Assembly: GCA_964057225.1 (NCBI GenBank)
Contig: OZ059894.1
Span: 23,776,476-23,840,475 of the forward strand
Reading direction: 5' to 3'
Length of the DNA: 64,000 nucleotides
From: Auanema rhodensis
Lineage: Eukaryota > Nematoda > Chromadorea > Rhabditida > Rhabditidae
Part shown: piece by piece, positions 9,426-22,800 of the stretch
Numbering within the stretch: position 1 is the first letter of the stretch
How the letters are laid out: each line of letters starts with the position of its first letter
Program-made: the position numbers and the translations under genes
Notes under the pieces: model-generated
Database searches by the model: none
Told to the model about the DNA's origin: nothing
What the model saw: only the letters and a program-made list of their open reading frames with translations

Positions 9426-12400
9426 TTTTCACAATTAGATTCCCCATGTCCATATTAGTCTAAAAACAAATTTTTATTGATATTGGTGCATGGTAACCAT
9501 GACTTTGAAATTTACGTGAACTTTAATTTATGCTAATTAAATGTACACGTGATGTGCACTTGGTATGTAACTCGCTTCACGTGAAAGATAAAGAGATGCG
9601 GTTTTCAAAATTAGATTCCCCATGTCCATATTAGTCTAAAAACAAATTTTTATTGATATTGGTGCATGGTAACCATGACTTTGAAATTTACGTGAACTTT
9701 AATTTATGCTAATTAAATGTACACGTGATGTGCACTTGGTATGTAACTCGCTTCACGTAAAAGATAAAGAGATGCGGTTTTCAAAATTAGATTCCCCATA
9801 ACCATATTAGTCTAAAAACAAATTTTTATTGATATTGGTGCATGGTAACCATGACTTTGAAATTTACGTGAACTTTAATTTATGCTAATTAAATGTACAC
9901 GTGATGTGCACTTGGTATGTAACTCGCTTCACGTGAAAGATAAAGAGATGCGGTTTTCAAAATTAGATTCCCCATGTCCATATTAGTCGAAAAACAAATT
10001 TTTATTGATATTGGTTCATGGTAACCATGACTTTGAAATTTACGTGAACTTTAATTTATGCTAATTAAATGTGCACGTGATGTGCACTTGGTATGTAACT
10101 CGCTTCACGTGAAAGATAAAAAGATGCGGTTTTCAGAATTAGATTCCCCATGTCCATATTAGTCTAAAAACAAATTTTTATTGATATTGGTTCATGGTAA
10201 CCATGACTTTGAAATTTACGTGAACTTTAATTTATGCTAATTAAATGTACACGTGATGTGCACTTGGTATGTAACTCGCTTCACGTGAAAGATAAAGAGA
10301 TGCGGTTTTCAAAATTAGAATCCCCATGTCCATATTAGTCTAAAAACAAATTTTTATTGATATTAACTCATGGTAACCATGATTTTGAAATTTACGTGAA
10401 CTTTAATTTATGCTAATTAAATGTACACGTGATGTGCACTTGGTATGTAACTCGCTTCACGTGAAAGATAAAGAGATGCGGTTTTCAAAATTAGATTTCT
10501 CATGTCCATATTAGTCTAAAAACAAATTTTTATTGATATTGGTGCATGGTAACCATGACTTTGAAATTTACGTGAACTTTAATTTATGCTAATTAAATGT
10601 ACACGTGGTGTGCACTTGGTATGTAACTCGCTTCACGTGAAAGACAAAGAGATGCGGTTTTCAAAATTAGATTCCCCATGTCCATATTAGTCTAAAAACA
10701 AATTTTTATTGATATTGGTGCATGGTAACCATGACTTTGAAATTTACGTGAACTTTAATTTATGCTAATTAAATGTACACGTGATGTGCACTTGGTATGT
10801 AACTCGCTTCACGTGAAAGATAAAGAGATGCGGTTTTCAAAATTAGATTCCCCATGTCCATATTAGTCTAAAAACAAATTTTTATTGATATTGGTGCATG
10901 GTAACCATGACTTTGAAATTTACGTGAACTTTAATTTATGCTAATTAAATGTACACGTGATGTGCACTTGGTATGTAACTCGCTTCACGTGAAAGATAAA
11001 GAGATGCGGTTTTCAAAATTAGATTCCCCATGTCCATATTAGTCTAAAAACAAATTTTTATTGATATTGGTGCATGGTAACCATGACTTTGAAATTTACG
11101 TGAACTTTAATTTATGCTAATTAAATGTACACGTGATGTGCACTTGGTATGTAACTCGCTTCACGTGAAAGATAAAGAGATGCGGTTTTCAAAATTAGAT
11201 TCCCCATGTCCATATTAGTCTAAAAACAAATTTTTATTGATATTGGTTCATGGTAACCATGTCTTTGAAAATTACGTGAACTTTAATTTATGCTAATTAA
11301 ATGTACACGTGATGTGCACTTGGTATGTAACTCGCTTCACGTGAAAGATAAAGAGATGCGGTTTTCAAAATTAGATTCCCCATGTCCATATTAGTCGAAA
11401 AACAAATTTTTATTGATATTGGTTCATGGTAACCATGACTTTGAAATTTACGTGAACTTTAATTTATGCTAATTAAATGTACACGTGATGTGCACTTGGT
11501 ATGTAACTCGCTTCACGTGAAAGATAAAGAGATGCGGTTTTCAGACCTAGATTCCCCATGTCCATATTAGTCTAAAAACAAATTTTTATTGATATTGGTT
11601 CATGGTAACCATGACTTTGAAATTTACGTGAACTTTAATTTATGCTAATTAAATGTACACGTGATGTGCACTTGGTATGTAACTCGCTTCACGTGAAAGA
11701 TAAAGAGATGCGGTTTTCAAAATTAGAATCCCCATGTCCATATTAGTCTAAAAACAAATTTTTATTGATATTAATTCATGGTAACCATGATTTTGAAATT
11801 TACGTGAACTTTAATTTATGCTAATTAAATGTACACGTGATGTGCACTTGGTATGTAACTCGCTTCACGTGAAAGATAAAGAGATGAGGTTTTCAAAATT
11901 AGATTCCCCATGTCCATATTAGTCTAAAAACAAATTTTTATTGATATTGGTGCATGGTAACCATGACTTTGAAATTTACGTGAACTTTAATTTATGCTAA
12001 TTAAATGTACACGTGGTGTGCACTTGGTATGTAACTCGCTTCACGTGAAAAACAAAGAGATGCGGTTTTCAAACTTAGATTCCCCATGTCCATATTAGTC
12101 TAAAAACAAATTTTTATTGATATTGGTGCATGGTAACCATGACTTTGAAATTTACGTGAACTTTAATTTATGCTAATTAAATGTACACGTGATGTGCACT
12201 TGGTATGTAACTCGCTTCACGTGAAAGATAAAGAGATGCGGTTTTCAAAATTAGAATCCCCATGTCCATATTAGTCTAAAAACAAATTTTTATTGATATT
12301 AATTCATGGTAACCATGATTTTGAAATTTACGTGAACTTTAATTTATGCTAATTAAATGTACACGTGATGTGCACTTGGTATGTAACTCGCTTCACGTGA

Positions 12401-13121
12401 AAGATAAAGAGATGCGGTTTTCAAAATTAGATTTCTCATGTCCATATTAGTCTAAAAACAAATTTTTATTGATATTGGTGCATGGTAACCATGACTTTGA
12501 AATTTACGTGAACTTTAATTTATGCTAATTAAATGTACACGTGGTGTGCACTTGGTATGTAACTCGCTTCACGTGAAAGACAAAGAGATGCGGTTTTCAA
12601 AATTAGATTCCCCATGTCCATATTAGTCTAAAAACAAATTTTTATTGATATTGGTGCATGGTAACCATGACTTTGAAATTTACGTGAACTTTAATTTATG
12701 CTAATTAAATGTACACGTGATGTGCACTTGGTATGTAACTCGCTTCACGTGAAAGATAAAGAGATGCGGTTTTCAAAATTAGATTCCCCATGTCCATATT
12801 AGTCTAAAAACAAATTTTTATTGATATTGGTGCATGGTAACCATGACTTTGAAATTTACGTGAACTTTAATTTATGCTAATTAAATGTACACGTGATGTG
12901 CACTTGGTATGTAACTCGCTTCACGTGAAAGATAAAGAGATGCGGTTTTCAAAATTAGATTCCCCATGTCCATATTAGTCTAAAAACAAATTTTTATTGA
13001 TATTGGTTCATGGTAACCATGTCTTTGAAAATTACGTGAACTTTAATTTATGCTAATTAAATGTACACGTGATGTGCACTTGGTATGTAACTCGCTTCAC
13101 GTGAAAGATAAAGAGATGCGG
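9426..13121. repeat. Reshuffled HOR-family monomers, 21 units
   Basis: Again built from the first HOR's subtypes. The run near 9602-10305 (CGTA change, consensus, TAGTCG, CAGAATT) repeats the order seen at 7554-8257. GAATCCCC monomers lie at 10306, 11714 and 12242, and TTTCTC at 10482 and 12418. The sub-block starting at 10482 (TTTCTC, ACGTGGTGTG, AAAGACAAAG) recurs 1936 bp (11 monomers) later at 12418. A new subtype with CATGTCTTTGAAAATT appears at 11186 and 12946. Confidence 0.8.
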
Positions 13122-15409
13122 TTTTCAAAATTAGATTCCCCATGTCCATATTAGTCTAAAAACAAATTTTTATTGATATTGGTTCATGGTAACCATGTCT
13201 TTGAAAATTACGTGAACTTTAATTTATGCTAATTAAATGTACACGTGATGTGCACTTGGTATGTAACTCGCTTCACGTGAAAGATAAAGAGATGCGGTTT
13301 TCAAAATTAGATTCCCCATGTCCATATTAGTCTACAAACAAATTTTTATTGATATTGGTGCATGGTAACCATGACTTTGAAATTTACGTGAACTTCAATT
13401 TATGCTAATTAAATGTACACGTGATGTGCACTTGGTATGTAACTCGCTTCACGTGAAAGATAAAGAGATGCGGTTTTCAAAATTAGATTCCCCATGTCCA
13501 TATTAGTCTAAAAACAAATTTTTATTGATATTGGTTCATGGTAACCATGACTTTGAAATTTACGTGAACTTTAATTTATGCTAATTAAATGTACACGTGA
13601 TGTGCACTTGGTATGTAACTCGCTTCACGTGCAAGATAAAGAGATGTGGTTTTCAAAATTAGATTCCCCATGTCCGTATTAGTCTAAAAACAAATTTTTA
13701 TTGATATTGGTTCATGGTAACCATGACTTTGAAATTTACGTGAACTTTAATTTATGCTAATTAAATGTACACGTGATGTGCACTTGGTATGTAACTCGCT
13801 TCACGTGCAAGATAAAGAGATGTGGTTTTCAAAATTAGATTCCCCATGTCCGTATTAGTCTAAAAACAAATTTTTATTGATATTGGTTCATGGTAACCAT
13901 GACTTTGAAATTTACGTGAACTTTAATTTATGCTAATTAAATGTACACGTGATGTGCACTTGGTATGTAACTCGCTTCACGTGAAAGATAAAGAGATGCG
14001 GTTTTCAAAATTAGATTCCCCATGTCCATATTAGTCTAAAAACAAATTTTTATTGATATTGGTGCATGGTAACCATGACTTTGAAATTTACGTGAACTTT
14101 AATTTATGCTAATTAAATGTACACGTGATGTGCACTTGGTATGTAACTCGCTTCACGTGAAAGATAAAGAGATGCGGTTTTCAAAATTAGATTCCCCATG
14201 TCCATATTAGTCTAAAAACAAATTTTTATTGATATTGGTTCATGGTAACCATGTCTTTGAAAATTACGTGAACTTTAATTTATGCTAATTAAATGTACAC
14301 GTGATGTGCACTTGGTATGTAACTCGCTTCACGTGAAAGATAAAGAGATGCGGTTTTCAAAATTAGATTCCCCATGTCCATATTAGTCTAAAAACAAATT
14401 TTTATTGATATTGGTGCATGGTAACCATGACTTTGAAATTTACGTGAACTTTAATTTATGCTAATTAAATGTACACGTGATGTGCACTTGGTATGTAACT
14501 CGCTTCACGTGAAAGATAAAGAGATGCGGTTTTCAAAATTAGATTCCCCATGTCCATATTAAACTAAAAACAAATTTTTATTGATATTGGTGCATGGTAA
14601 CCATGACTTTGAAATTTAAGTGAACTTCAATTTATGCTAATTAAATGTACACGTGATGTGCACTTGGTATGTAACTCGCTTCACGTGAAAGATAAAGAGA
14701 TGCGGTTTTCAAAATTAGATTCCCCATGTCCATATTATTCTAAAAACAAATTTTTATTGATATTGGTTCATGGTAACCATGACTTTGAAATTTACGTGAA
14801 CTTTAATTTATGCTAATTAAATGTACACGTGATGTGCACTTGGTATGTAACTCGCTTCACGTGAAAGATAAAGAGATGCGGTTTTCAAAATTAGATTCCC
14901 CATGTCCATATTAGTCTAAAAACAAATTTTTATTGATATTGGTGCATGGTAACCATGACTTTGAAATTTACGTGAACTTTAATTTATGCTAATTAAATGT
15001 ACACGTGATGTGCACTTGGTATGTAACTCGCTTCACGTGCAAGATAAAGAGATGTGGTTTTCAAAATTAGATTCCCCATGTCCGTATTAGTCTAAAAACA
15101 ATTTTTTATTGATATTGGTTCATGGTAACCATGACTTTGAAATTTACGTGAACTTTAATTTATGCTAATTAAATGTACACGTGATGTGCACTTGGTATGT
15201 AACTCGCTTCACGTGCAAGATAAAGAGATGTGGTTTTCAAAATTAGATTCCCCATGTCCGTATTAGTCTAAAAACAAATTTTTATTGATATTGGTTCATG
15301 GTAACCATGACTTTGAAATTTACGTGAACTTTAATTTATGCTAATTAAATGTACACGTGATGTGCACTTGGTATGTAACTCGCTTCACGTGAAAGATAAA
15401 GAGATGCGG
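13122..15409. repeat. Mixed monomers with 8-mer spaced GTGCAAG/CCGTATT pairs
   Basis: A junction variant, CACGTGCAAG followed by GATGTGG and TGTCCGTATT, occurs as two adjacent copies near 13631 and 13807 and again near 15039 and 15215. The two pairs are 1408 bp (8 monomers) apart. CATGTCTTTG monomers at 13122 and 14178, and AACTTCAATT near 13391 and 14623, are interleaved but spaced 6 and 7 monomers. This suggests unequal exchange after an earlier 8-mer duplication. The monomer at 14530 has several private changes (ATTAAACT, TTTAAGTG). Confidence 0.75.
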
Positions 15410-16641
15410 TTTTCAAAATTAGAATCCCCATGTCCATATTAGTCTAAAAACAAATTTTTATTGATACTGGTTCATGGTAACCATGACTTTGAAATTTACG
15501 TGAACTTTAATTTATGCTAATTAAATGTACACGTGATGTGCACTTGGTATGTAACTCGCTTCACGTGAAAGATAAAGAGATGCGGTTTTCAAAATTAGAT
15601 TCCCCATGTCCATATTAGTCTAAAAACAAATTTTTATTGATATTGGTTCATGGTAACCATGTCTTTGAAAATCACGTGAACTTTAATTTATGCTAATTAA
15701 ATGTACACGTGATGTGCACTTGGTATGTAACTCGCTTCACGTGAAAGATAAAGAGATGCGGTTTTCAAAATTAGATTCCCCATGTCCATATTAGTCTAAA
15801 AACAAATTTTTATTGATATTGGTTCATGGTAACCATGACTTTGAAATTTACGTGAACTTTAATTTATGCTAATTAAATGTACACGTGATGTGCACTTGGT
15901 ATGTAACTCGCTTCACGTGAAAGATAAAGAGATGCGGTTTTCAAAATTAGATTCCCCATGTCCATATTAGTCTAAAAACAAATTTTTATTGATATTGGTT
16001 CATGGTAACCATGTCTTTGAAAATCACGTGAACTTTAATTTATGCTAATTAAATGTACACGTGATGTGCACTTGGTATGTAACTCGCTTCACGTGAAAGA
16101 TAAAGAGATGCGGTTTTCAAAATTAGATTCCCCATGTCCATATTAGTCGAAAAACAAATTTTTATTGATATTGGTTCATGGTAACCATGACTTTGAAATT
16201 TACGTGAACTTTAATTTATGCTAATTAAATGTACACGTGATGTGCACTTGGTATGTAACTCGCTTCACGTGAAAGATAAAAAGATGCGGTTTTCAAAATT
16301 AGATTCCCCATGTCCATATTAGTCTAAAAACAAATTTTTATTGATATTGGTTCATGGTAACCATGACTTTGAAATTTACGTGAACTTTAATTTATGCTAA
16401 TTAAATGTACACGTGATGTGCACTTGGTATGTAACTCGCTTCACGTGAAAGATAAAGAGATGCGGTTTTCAAAATTAGAATCCCCATGTCCATATTGGTC
16501 TAAAAACAAATTTTTATTGATACTGGTTCATGGTAACCATGACTTTGAAATTTACGTGAACTTTAATTTATGCTAATTAAATGTACACGTTATGTGCACT
16601 TGGTATGTAACTCGCTTCACGTGAAAGATAAAGAGATGCGG
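15410..16641. repeat. Mixed monomers including a dimeric (352-bp) repeat
   Basis: Monomers at 15586 and 15938 share CATGTCTTTGAAAATCACG, a variant seen nowhere else that I noticed, and are separated by one normal GTTCAT monomer. This is a 352-bp dimer duplication. The remaining monomers (15410, 15762, 16114 with TAGTCG, 16290, 16466) are ordinary. GATACTGG near 15466 and 16520 links 15410 and 16466, six monomers apart. Confidence 0.75.
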
Positions 16642-16816
16642 TTTTCAAAATTAGAATCCCCATGTCCATATTAGTCTAAAAACAAATTTTATTGATATTA
16701 ATTCATGGTAACCATGATTTTGAAATTTACGTGAACTTTAATTTATGCTAATTAAATGTACACGTGATGTGCACTTGGTATGTAACTCGCTTCACGTGAA
16801 AGATAAAGAGATGCGG
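16642..16816. repeat. 175-bp monomer with 1-bp T deletion
   Basis: GAATCCCC/TTAATTC/GATTTTG subtype. The five-T run of the A-tract element is four T here (near 16690), which shifts the register of all downstream monomers by one base. The subtype links this region to the first HOR. Confidence 0.9.
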
Positions 16817-19800
16817 TTTTCAAAATTAGATTCCCCATGTCCATATTAGTCTAAAAACAAATTTTTATTGATATTGGTGCATGGTAACCATGACTTTGAA
16901 ATTTACGTGAACTTTAATTTATGCTAATTAAATGTACACGTGATGTGCACTTGGTATGTAACTCGCTTCACGTGAAAGATAAAGAGATGCGGTTTTCAAA
17001 ATTAGATTCCCCATGTCCATATTAGTCTAAAAACAAATTTTTATTGATATTGGTGCATGGTAACCATGACTTTGAAATTTACGTGAACTTTAATTTATGC
17101 TAATTAAATGTACACGTGATGTGCACTTGGTATGTAACTCGCTTCACGTGAAAGATAAAGAGATGCGGTTTTCAAAATTAGATTCCCCATGTCCATATTA
17201 GTCTAAAAACAAATTTTTATTGATATTGGTGCATGGTAACCATGACTTTGAATATTACGTGAACTTTAATTTATGCTAATCAAATGTACACGTGATGTGC
17301 ACTTGGTATGTAACTCGCTTCACGTGAAAGATAAAGAGATGCGGTTTTCAAAATTAGATTCCTCATGTCCATATTAGTCTAAAAACAAATTTTTATTGAT
17401 ATTGGTTCATGGTAACCATGACTTTGAAATTTACGTGAACTTTAATTTATGCTAATTAAATGTACACGTGATGTGCACTTGGTATGTAACTCGCTTCACG
17501 TGAAAGATAAAGAGATGCGGTTTTCAAAATTAGATTCCCCATGTCCATAGTAGTCTAAAAACAAATTTTTATTGATATTGGTGCATGGTAACCATGACTT
17601 TGAAATTTACGTGAACTTTAATTTATGCTAATTAAATGTACACGTGATGTGCACTTGGTATGTAACTCGCTTTACGTGAAAGATAAAGAGATGCGGTTTT
17701 CAAAATTAGATTCCCCATGTCCATAGTAGTCTAAAAACAAATTTTTATTGATATTGGTGCATGGTAACCATGACTTTGAAATTTACGTGAACTTTAATTT
17801 ATGCTAATTAAATGTACACGTGATGTGCACTTGGTATGTAACTCGCTTTACGTGAAAGATAAAGAGATGCGGTTTTCACAATTAGATTCCCCATGTCCAT
17901 ATTAGTCTAAAAACAAATTTTTATTGATATTGGTTCATGGTAACCATGACTTTGAAATTTACGTGAACTTTAATTTATGCTAATTAAATGTACACGTGAT
18001 GTGCACTTGGTATGTAACTCGCTTCACGTGAAAGATAAAGAGATGCGCTTTTCAAAATTAGATTCCCCATGTCCATATTAGTCTAAAAACAAATTTTTAT
18101 TGATATTGGTTCATGGTAACCATGACTTTGAAATTTACGTGAACTTTAACTTATGCTAATTAAATGTACACGTGATGTGCACTTGGTATGTAACTCGCTT
18201 CACGTGAAAGATAAAGAGATGCGGTTTTCAAAATAAGATTCCCCATGTCCATATTAGTCTAAAAACAAATTTTTTTTGATATTGGTGCATGGTAACCATG
18301 ACTTTGAAATTTACGTGAACTTTAATTTATGCTAATTAAATGTACACGTGATGTGCACTTGGTATGTAACTCGCTTCACGTGAAAGATAAAGAGATGCGG
18401 TTTTCAAAATTAGAATCCCCATGTCCATATTAGTCTAAAAACAAATTTTTATTGATATTAATTCATGGTAACCTTGATTTTGAAATTTACGTGAACTTTA
18501 ATTTATGCTAATTAAATGTACACGTGATGTGCACTTGGTATGTAACTAGCTTCACGTGAAAGATAAAGAGATGCGGTTTTCAAAATTAGATTCTCCATGT
18601 CCATATTAGTCTACAAACAAATTTTTATTGATATTGGTTCATGGTAACCATGTCTTTGAAAATTACGTGAACTTTAATTTATGCTAATTAAATGTACACG
18701 TGATGTGCACTTGGTATGTAACTCGCTTCACGTAAAAGATAAAGAGATGCGGTTTTCAAAATTAGATTCCCCATGTCCATATTAGTCTAAAAACAAATTT
18801 TTATTGATATTGGTGCATGGTAACCATGACTTTGAAATTTATGTGAACTTTAATTTATGCTAATTAAATGTACACGTGATGTGCACTTGGTATGTAACTC
18901 GCTTCACGTGAAAGATAAAGAGATGCGGTTTTCAAAGTTAGATTCCCCATGTCCATATTAGTCTAAAAACCAATTTTTATTGATATTGGTGCATGGTAAC
19001 CATGACTTTGAAATTTACGTGAACTTTAATTTATGCTAATTAAATGTACACGTGATGTGCACTTGGTATGTAACTCGCTTCACGTGAAAGATAAAGAAAT
19101 GCGGTTTTCAAAATTAGATTCCCCATGTCCATATTAGTCTAAAAACAAATTTTTATTGATATTGGTTCATGGTAACCATGACTTTGAAATTTACGTGAAC
19201 TTTAATTTATGCTAATTAAATGTACACGTGATGTGCACTTGGTATGTAACTCGCTTCACGTGAAAGATAAAGAGATGCGGTTTTCAAAATTAGATTCCCC
19301 ATGTCCATATTAGTCTAAAAACAAATTTTTATTGATATTGGTTCATGGTAACCATGACTTTGAAATTTACGTGAACTTTAACTTATGCTAATTAAATGTA
19401 CACGTGATGTGCACTTGGTATGTAACTCGCTTCACGTGAAAGATAAAGAGATGCGGTTTTCAAAATTAGATTCCCCATGTCCATATTAGTCTAAAAACAA
19501 ATTTTTATTGATATTGGTTCATGGTAACCATGACTTTGAAATTTACGTGAACTTTAATTTATGCTAATTAAATGTACACGTGATGTGCACTTGGTATGTA
19601 ACTCGCTTCACGTGAAAGATAAAGAGATGCAGTTTTCAAAATTAGATTCCCCATGTTCATATTAGTCTAAAAACAAATTTTTATTGATATTGGTTCATGG
19701 TAACCATGACTTTGAAATTTACGTGAACTTTAATTTATGCTAATTAAATGTACACGTGATGTGCACTTGGTATGTAACTCGCTTCACGTGAAAGATGAAG

Positions 19801-22800
19801 AGATGCGGTTTTCAAAATTAGATTCCCCATGTCCATATTAGTCTAAAAACAAATTTTTATTGATATTGGTGCATGGTAACCATGACTTTGAAATTTACGT
19901 GAACTTTAATTTATGCTAATTAAATGTACACGTGATGTGCACTTGGTATGTAACTTGCTTCACGTGAAAGATAAAGAGATGCGGTTTTCAAAATTAGATT
20001 CCCCATGTCCATATTAGTCTAAAAACAAATTTTTATTGATATTGGTGCATGGTAACCATGACTTTGAAATTTACGTGAACTTTAATTTATGCTAATTAAA
20101 TGTACACGTGATGTGCACTTGGTATGTAACTCGCTTCACGTGAAAGATAAAGAGATGCGGTTTTCCAAAATAGATTCCCCATGTCCATATTAGTCTAAAA
20201 ACAAATTTTTATTGATATTGGTGCATGGTAACCATGACTTTGAAATTTACGTGAACTTTAATTTATGCTAATTAAATGTACACGTGATGTGCACTTGGTA
20301 TGTAACTCGCTTCACGTGAAAGATAAAGAGATGCGGTTTTCAAAATTAGATTCCCCATGTCCATATTAGTCTAAAAACAAATTTTTATTGATATTGGTTC
20401 ATGGTAACCATGACTTTGAAATTTACGTGAACTTTAATTTATGCTAATTAAATGTACACGTGATGTGCACTTGGTATGTAACTCGCTTCACGTGAAAGAT
20501 AAAGAGATGCGGTTTTCAAAATTAGATTCCCCATGTCCATATTAGTCTAAAAACAAATTTTCATTGATATTGGTGCATGGTAACCATGACTTTGAAATTT
20601 ACGTGAACTTTAATTTATGCTAATTAAATGTACACGTGATGTGCACTTGGTATGTAACTCGCTTCACGTGAAAGATAAAGAGATGCGGTTTTCAAAATTA
20701 GATTCCCCATGTCCATATTAGTCTAAAAACAAATTTTTATTGATATTGGTTCATGGTAACCATGACTTTGAAATTTACGTGAACTTTAATTTATGCTAAT
20801 TAAATGTACACGTGATGTGCACTTGGTATGTAACTCGCTTCACGTGAAAGATAAAGAGATGCGGTTTTCAAAATTAGATTCCCCATGTCCATATTAGTCT
20901 AAAAACAAATTTTTATTGATATTGGTTCATTGTAACCATGACTTTGAAATTTACGTGAACTTTAATTTATGCTAATTAAATGTACACGTGATGTGCACTT
21001 GGTATGTAACTTGCTTCACGTGAAAGATAAAGAGATGCGGTTTTCAAAATTAGATTCCCCATGTCCATATTAGTCTAAAAACAAATTTTTATTGATATTG
21101 GTGCATGGTAACCATGACTTTGAAATTTACGTGAACTTTAATTTATGCTAATTAAATGTACACGTGATGTGCACTTGGTATGTAACTCGCTTCACGTGAA
21201 AGATAAAGAGATGCGGTTTTCAAAATTAGATTCCCCATGTCCATATTAGTCTAAAAACAAATTTTTATTGATATTGGTTCATGGTAACCATGACTTTGAA
21301 ATTTACGTGAACTTTAATTTATGCTAATTAAATGTACACGTGATGTGCACTTGGTATGTAACTCGCTTCACGTGAAAGATAAAGAGATGCGGTTTTCAAA
21401 ATTAGATTCCCCATGTCCATATTAGTCTAAAAACAAATTTTTATTGATATTGGTTCATGGTAACCATGACTTTGGAATTTACGTGAACTTTAATTTATGC
21501 TAATTAAATGTACACGTGATGTGCACTTGGTATGTAACTCGCTTCACGTGAAAGATAAAGAGATGCGGTTTTCCAAATTAGATTCCCCATGTCCATATTA
21601 GTCTAAAAACAAATTTTTATTGATATTGGTGCATGGTAACCATGACTTTGAAATTTACGTGAACTTTAATTTATGCTAATTAAATGTACACGTGATGTGC
21701 ACTTGGTATGTAACTCGCTTCACGTGAAAGATAAAGAGATGCGGTTTTCAAAATTAGATTCCCCATGTCCATATTAGTCTAAAAACAAATTTTTATTGAT
21801 ATTGGTTCATGGTAACCATGACTTTGAAATTTACGTGAACTTTAATTTATGCTAATTAAATGTACACGTGATGTGCACTTGGTATGTAACTCGCTTCACG
21901 TGAAAGATAAAGAGATGCGGTTTTCAAAATTAGATTCCTCATGTCCATATTAGTCTAAAAACAAATTTTTATTGATATTGGTGCATGGTAACCATGACTT
22001 TGAAATTTACGTGAACTTTAATTTATGCTAATTAAATGTACACGTGATGTGCACTTGGTATGTAACTCGCTTCACGTGAAAGATAAAGAGATGCGGTTTT
22101 CAAAATTAGATTCCCCATGTCCATATTAGTCTAAAAACAAATTTTTATTGATATTGGTGCATGGTAACCATGACTTTGAAATTTACGTGAACTTTAATTT
22201 ATGCTAATTAAATGTACACGTGATGTGCACTTGGTATGTGACTCGCTTCACGTGAAAGAAAAAGAGATGCGGTTTTCAAAATTAGATTCCCCATGTCCAT
22301 ATTAGTCTAAAAACAAATTTTTATTGATATTGGTTCATGGTAACCATGACTTTGAAATTTACGTGAACTTTAATTTATGCTAATTAAATGTACACGTGAT
22401 GTGCACTTGGTATGTAACTCGCTTCACGTGAAAGATAAAGAGATGCGGTTTTCAAAATTAGATTCCCCATGTCCATATTAGTCTAAAAACAAATTTTTAT
22501 TGATATTGGTTCATGGTAACCATGACTTTGGAATTTACGTGAACTTTAATTTATGCTAATTAAATGTACACGTGATGTGCACTTGGTATGTAACTCGCTT
22601 CACGTGAAAGATAAAGAGATGCGGTTTTCAAAATTAGATTCCCCATGTCCATATTAGTCTAAAAACAAATTTTTATTGATATTGGTTCATGGTAACCATG
22701 ACTTTGGAATTTACGTGAACTTTAATTTATGCTAATTAAATGTACACGTGATGTGCACTTGGTATGTAACTCGCTTCACGTGAAAGATAAAGAGATGCGG

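Noticed and set aside
14634-14816. 60-codon forward open reading frame
   Set aside because: It spans one monomer junction and exists only because the TAG at monomer bases 31-33 is mutated to TAT. It ends at the TAA that follows TATGC in the next monomer. A satellite by-product, not a gene.
16394-16576. 60-codon forward open reading frame, nearly the same peptide
   Set aside because: Same frame in another monomer, opened by TAG to TGG. The peptide similarity to the other two frames reflects the DNA repeat, not protein conservation.
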